Notes under the pieces: generated by a model
The model's database searches: none
What the model was told of the DNA's origin: nothing
Seen by the model: only the letters and a program-made list of their open reading frames with translations
DNA from: Poteriospumella lacustris
Taxonomy: Eukaryota > Sar > Chrysophyceae > Chromulinales > Dinobryaceae
DNA: 52,346 bases
Reading direction: 5' to 3'
Assembly (NCBI GenBank): GCA_008000375.1
Contig: SMOI01000228.1
Span: 1 to 52,346, forward strand
Shown: piece by piece, positions 51,264 to 52,346 of the stretch
Position numbering within the stretch: the first letter of the stretch is position 1
How the letters are laid out: every line of letters begins with the position of its first letter
Made by a program: the position numbers and the translations under genes

Positions 51264-52346
51264 ATGATGACCGCTGCACCTACCGCGTCCGCTCCACAGA
51301 GCGACGCACTGTGGAAGTGGTTGCAAATTCAGAACCCCTTCCTGTGTTGGAGCGTGATAATCATTGATGCGATTGTGATCTACTCCCTCTTCAATGGCGT
51401 GTTCGGTGAGTTCGACCGCCAGTTTTCGTACCACCAGCACCAAGGCGTGCAGACCGGTGTTCAGCCGTTCGTCTACCCGGCGCTACTCGCTCAGTTTTTG
51501 CTTCTTGAGGTCGCATACGACTTCAGCGAGGAGCAATCGCCAACGGCAGGTTGCGTCGTGCTGATGGCTGTCGACTCGTTGGCGGTGCTGGCGCTCTTCA
51601 CCTGCGCCGCCGGCGACGTCAGTTTCGGCTACTACCGCTCGCTGTCCGAGTATCTCACGGTGCAGCTCACCTTCCAGACGGCACCGTTCTTGCTGGGCTT
51701 GTCGATCTTCGCAGAGGCCGCCGTCATCGCCTGCCAGCTGCTTCCGCCGCATCTCACACCGCCAGCGGCGGGCGGCCATCAGCAGCGCGCTGACGCCGCG
51801 ACATCTACCTTTTGCCCAGCGGAGGGCCCATACGCAATTAAACTGGCAGACGCGGGCGACTCGAGTGCCGCGACTGCGACGGACACGTCGTTCGCGACGC
51901 AGGAGCCTCAACCGCCGCCACTGGGCCGCGCAGACGACTCGACGCTGTCGACCATCGCGCCGCTCTCTGCCCCACCTCCGACCACCTCAGAGCCCTTTAA
52001 TCGCCGCCTGTGGCTCCCCGCTCCACCGCTCCACCGCAACCCGCGACGCGCCGAACAGTTACGCAGCAGAGCCCGCCCGCTGCCGACGCGCGTCCTGCGC
52101 TACGTCCGCTGCGGCGACCGCTCAATCGCCACCCACAAGGTCCCGTCTCCGCCTAGACCACAGCTACGCAGCCATCGGCCACCGCTTCCTCGACGGACCA
52201 CCACCAGCGCAACCCAAACGCCAACCGTGCGCGAGCGGACGGACGGTGCGAGTCAGACGGTGGGGCCGAGCGAGCGGACGGACGGTGCGAGTCAGACGGT
52301 GGGGCCGAGCGAGCGGACGGACGGTGCGAGTCAGACGGTGGGGCCG
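51264..52346 (+). CDS. Four-TM protein, 3' end outside the window
   Basis: The frame is open from ATG ATG (51264/51267) to the last base (361 codons, no stop seen). Four hydrophobic segments lie in the first 165 residues: FLCWSVIIIDAIVIYSLFNG, YPALLAQFLLLEVAYDF, CVVLMAVDSLAVLALFTCAA and APFLLGLSIFAEAAVIACQL. A Pro/Arg/Ser-rich tail follows, ending in repeats of SERTDGASQTVGP. A GTGAGT at about 51399 looks like a splice donor but the frame stays open and hydrophobic past it, so I do not use it. I do not recognise the family. Partial gene. Confidence 0.7.
   Translation, partial: MMTAAPTASAPQSDALWKWLQIQNPFLCWSVIIIDAIVIYSLFNGVFGEFDRQFSYHQHQGVQTGVQPFVYPALLAQFLLLEVAYDFSEEQSPTAGCVVLMAVDSLAVLALFTCAAGDVSFGYYRSLSEYLTVQLTFQTAPFLLGLSIFAEAAVIACQLLPPHLTPPAAGGHQQRADAATSTFCPAEGPYAIKLADAGDSSAATATDTSFATQEPQPPPLGRADDSTLSTIAPLSAPPPTTSEPFNRRLWLPAPPLHRNPRRAEQLRSRARPLPTRVLRYVRCGDRSIATHKVPSPPRPQLRSHRPPLPRRTTTSATQTPTVRERTDGASQTVGPSERTDGASQTVGPSERTDGASQTVGP
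52231..52346 (+). repeat. 39-bp in-frame tandem repeat at the window end
   Basis: Three copies start at 52231, 52270 and 52309 (period 39). The last is cut by the end of the sequence. Each encodes a 13-residue unit SERTDGASQTVGP. Confidence 0.93.

Noticed and set aside
51396-51404. Intron donor GTGAGT in the four-TM gene
   Set aside because: The frame continues open with sensible membrane segments on both sides and no paired acceptor is needed to keep it.

Overview
This is nuclear DNA of a eukaryotic microbe. The coding sequences are interrupted by short GT-AG introns of about 58-74 nt, there is one eukaryotic-type tRNA, and several products are eukaryote-specific (a Prp5/DDX46 spliceosomal helicase, a PDE6D prenyl-binding protein, an isoprenylcysteine methylesterase, an ER 3-ketoacyl-CoA reductase). 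The genome is GC-rich and gene-dense with few introns. The TypA/BipA GTPase starts with a signal peptide followed by a basic, Ser-rich stretch, the two-part leader that sends proteins to complex plastids. Together with PDE6D (a cilium-linked trafficking factor) this suggests a flagellated alga with a secondary plastid, perhaps a stramenopile; that placement is inference.

Layout. Positions 1-8.2 kb are AT-richer and dominated by four head-to-tail, apparently identical copies of a 1815-bp element (788-8047). The element carries a broken ORF resembling the N-terminal DNA-binding half of Crypton-type tyrosine recombinases. The array sits inside a small ORF on the minus strand; removing exactly 7260 bp and keeping one GA dinucleotide restores an uninterrupted 129-codon frame. 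From 8.5 to 11.3 kb there is one possible small two-exon gene and otherwise no supportable gene. From 11.36 to 20.56 kb lies a giant coiled-coil gene starting with an ASH/PapD-like domain; its frame changes repeatedly in GC-rich simple sequence.

From 20.8 kb on the genes are compact: 3-ketoacyl-CoA reductase (-), membrane-anchored RNase T2 (+), glucose-6-phosphate isomerase (-), an unknown protein with a signal peptide (-), an unknown secreted protein (+), Prp5/DDX46 helicase (+), isoprenylcysteine methylesterase-like hydrolase (-), mitochondrial IF-2 (+), PDE6D (-), a tRNA-Ile, a multi-TM hybrid histidine kinase (+), a 2OG-Fe(II)-oxygenase-like nuclear/nucleolar-looking protein (+), TypA/BipA (-), and a four-TM protein running off the end inside a 39-bp tandem repeat.

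The genes do not form a pathway. Two themes recur: organelle translation GTPases (mitochondrial IF-2 and probable plastid TypA) and handling of prenylated proteins (methylesterase and PDE6D lie within 7 kb). The best candidates for something undescribed are the tandem recombinase-derived element with its scarless-looking insertion, the family of the interrupted host ORF, the 80-bp inverted repeat at 40.2-40.4 kb, and the heavily frame-switching ASH/coiled-coil giant.
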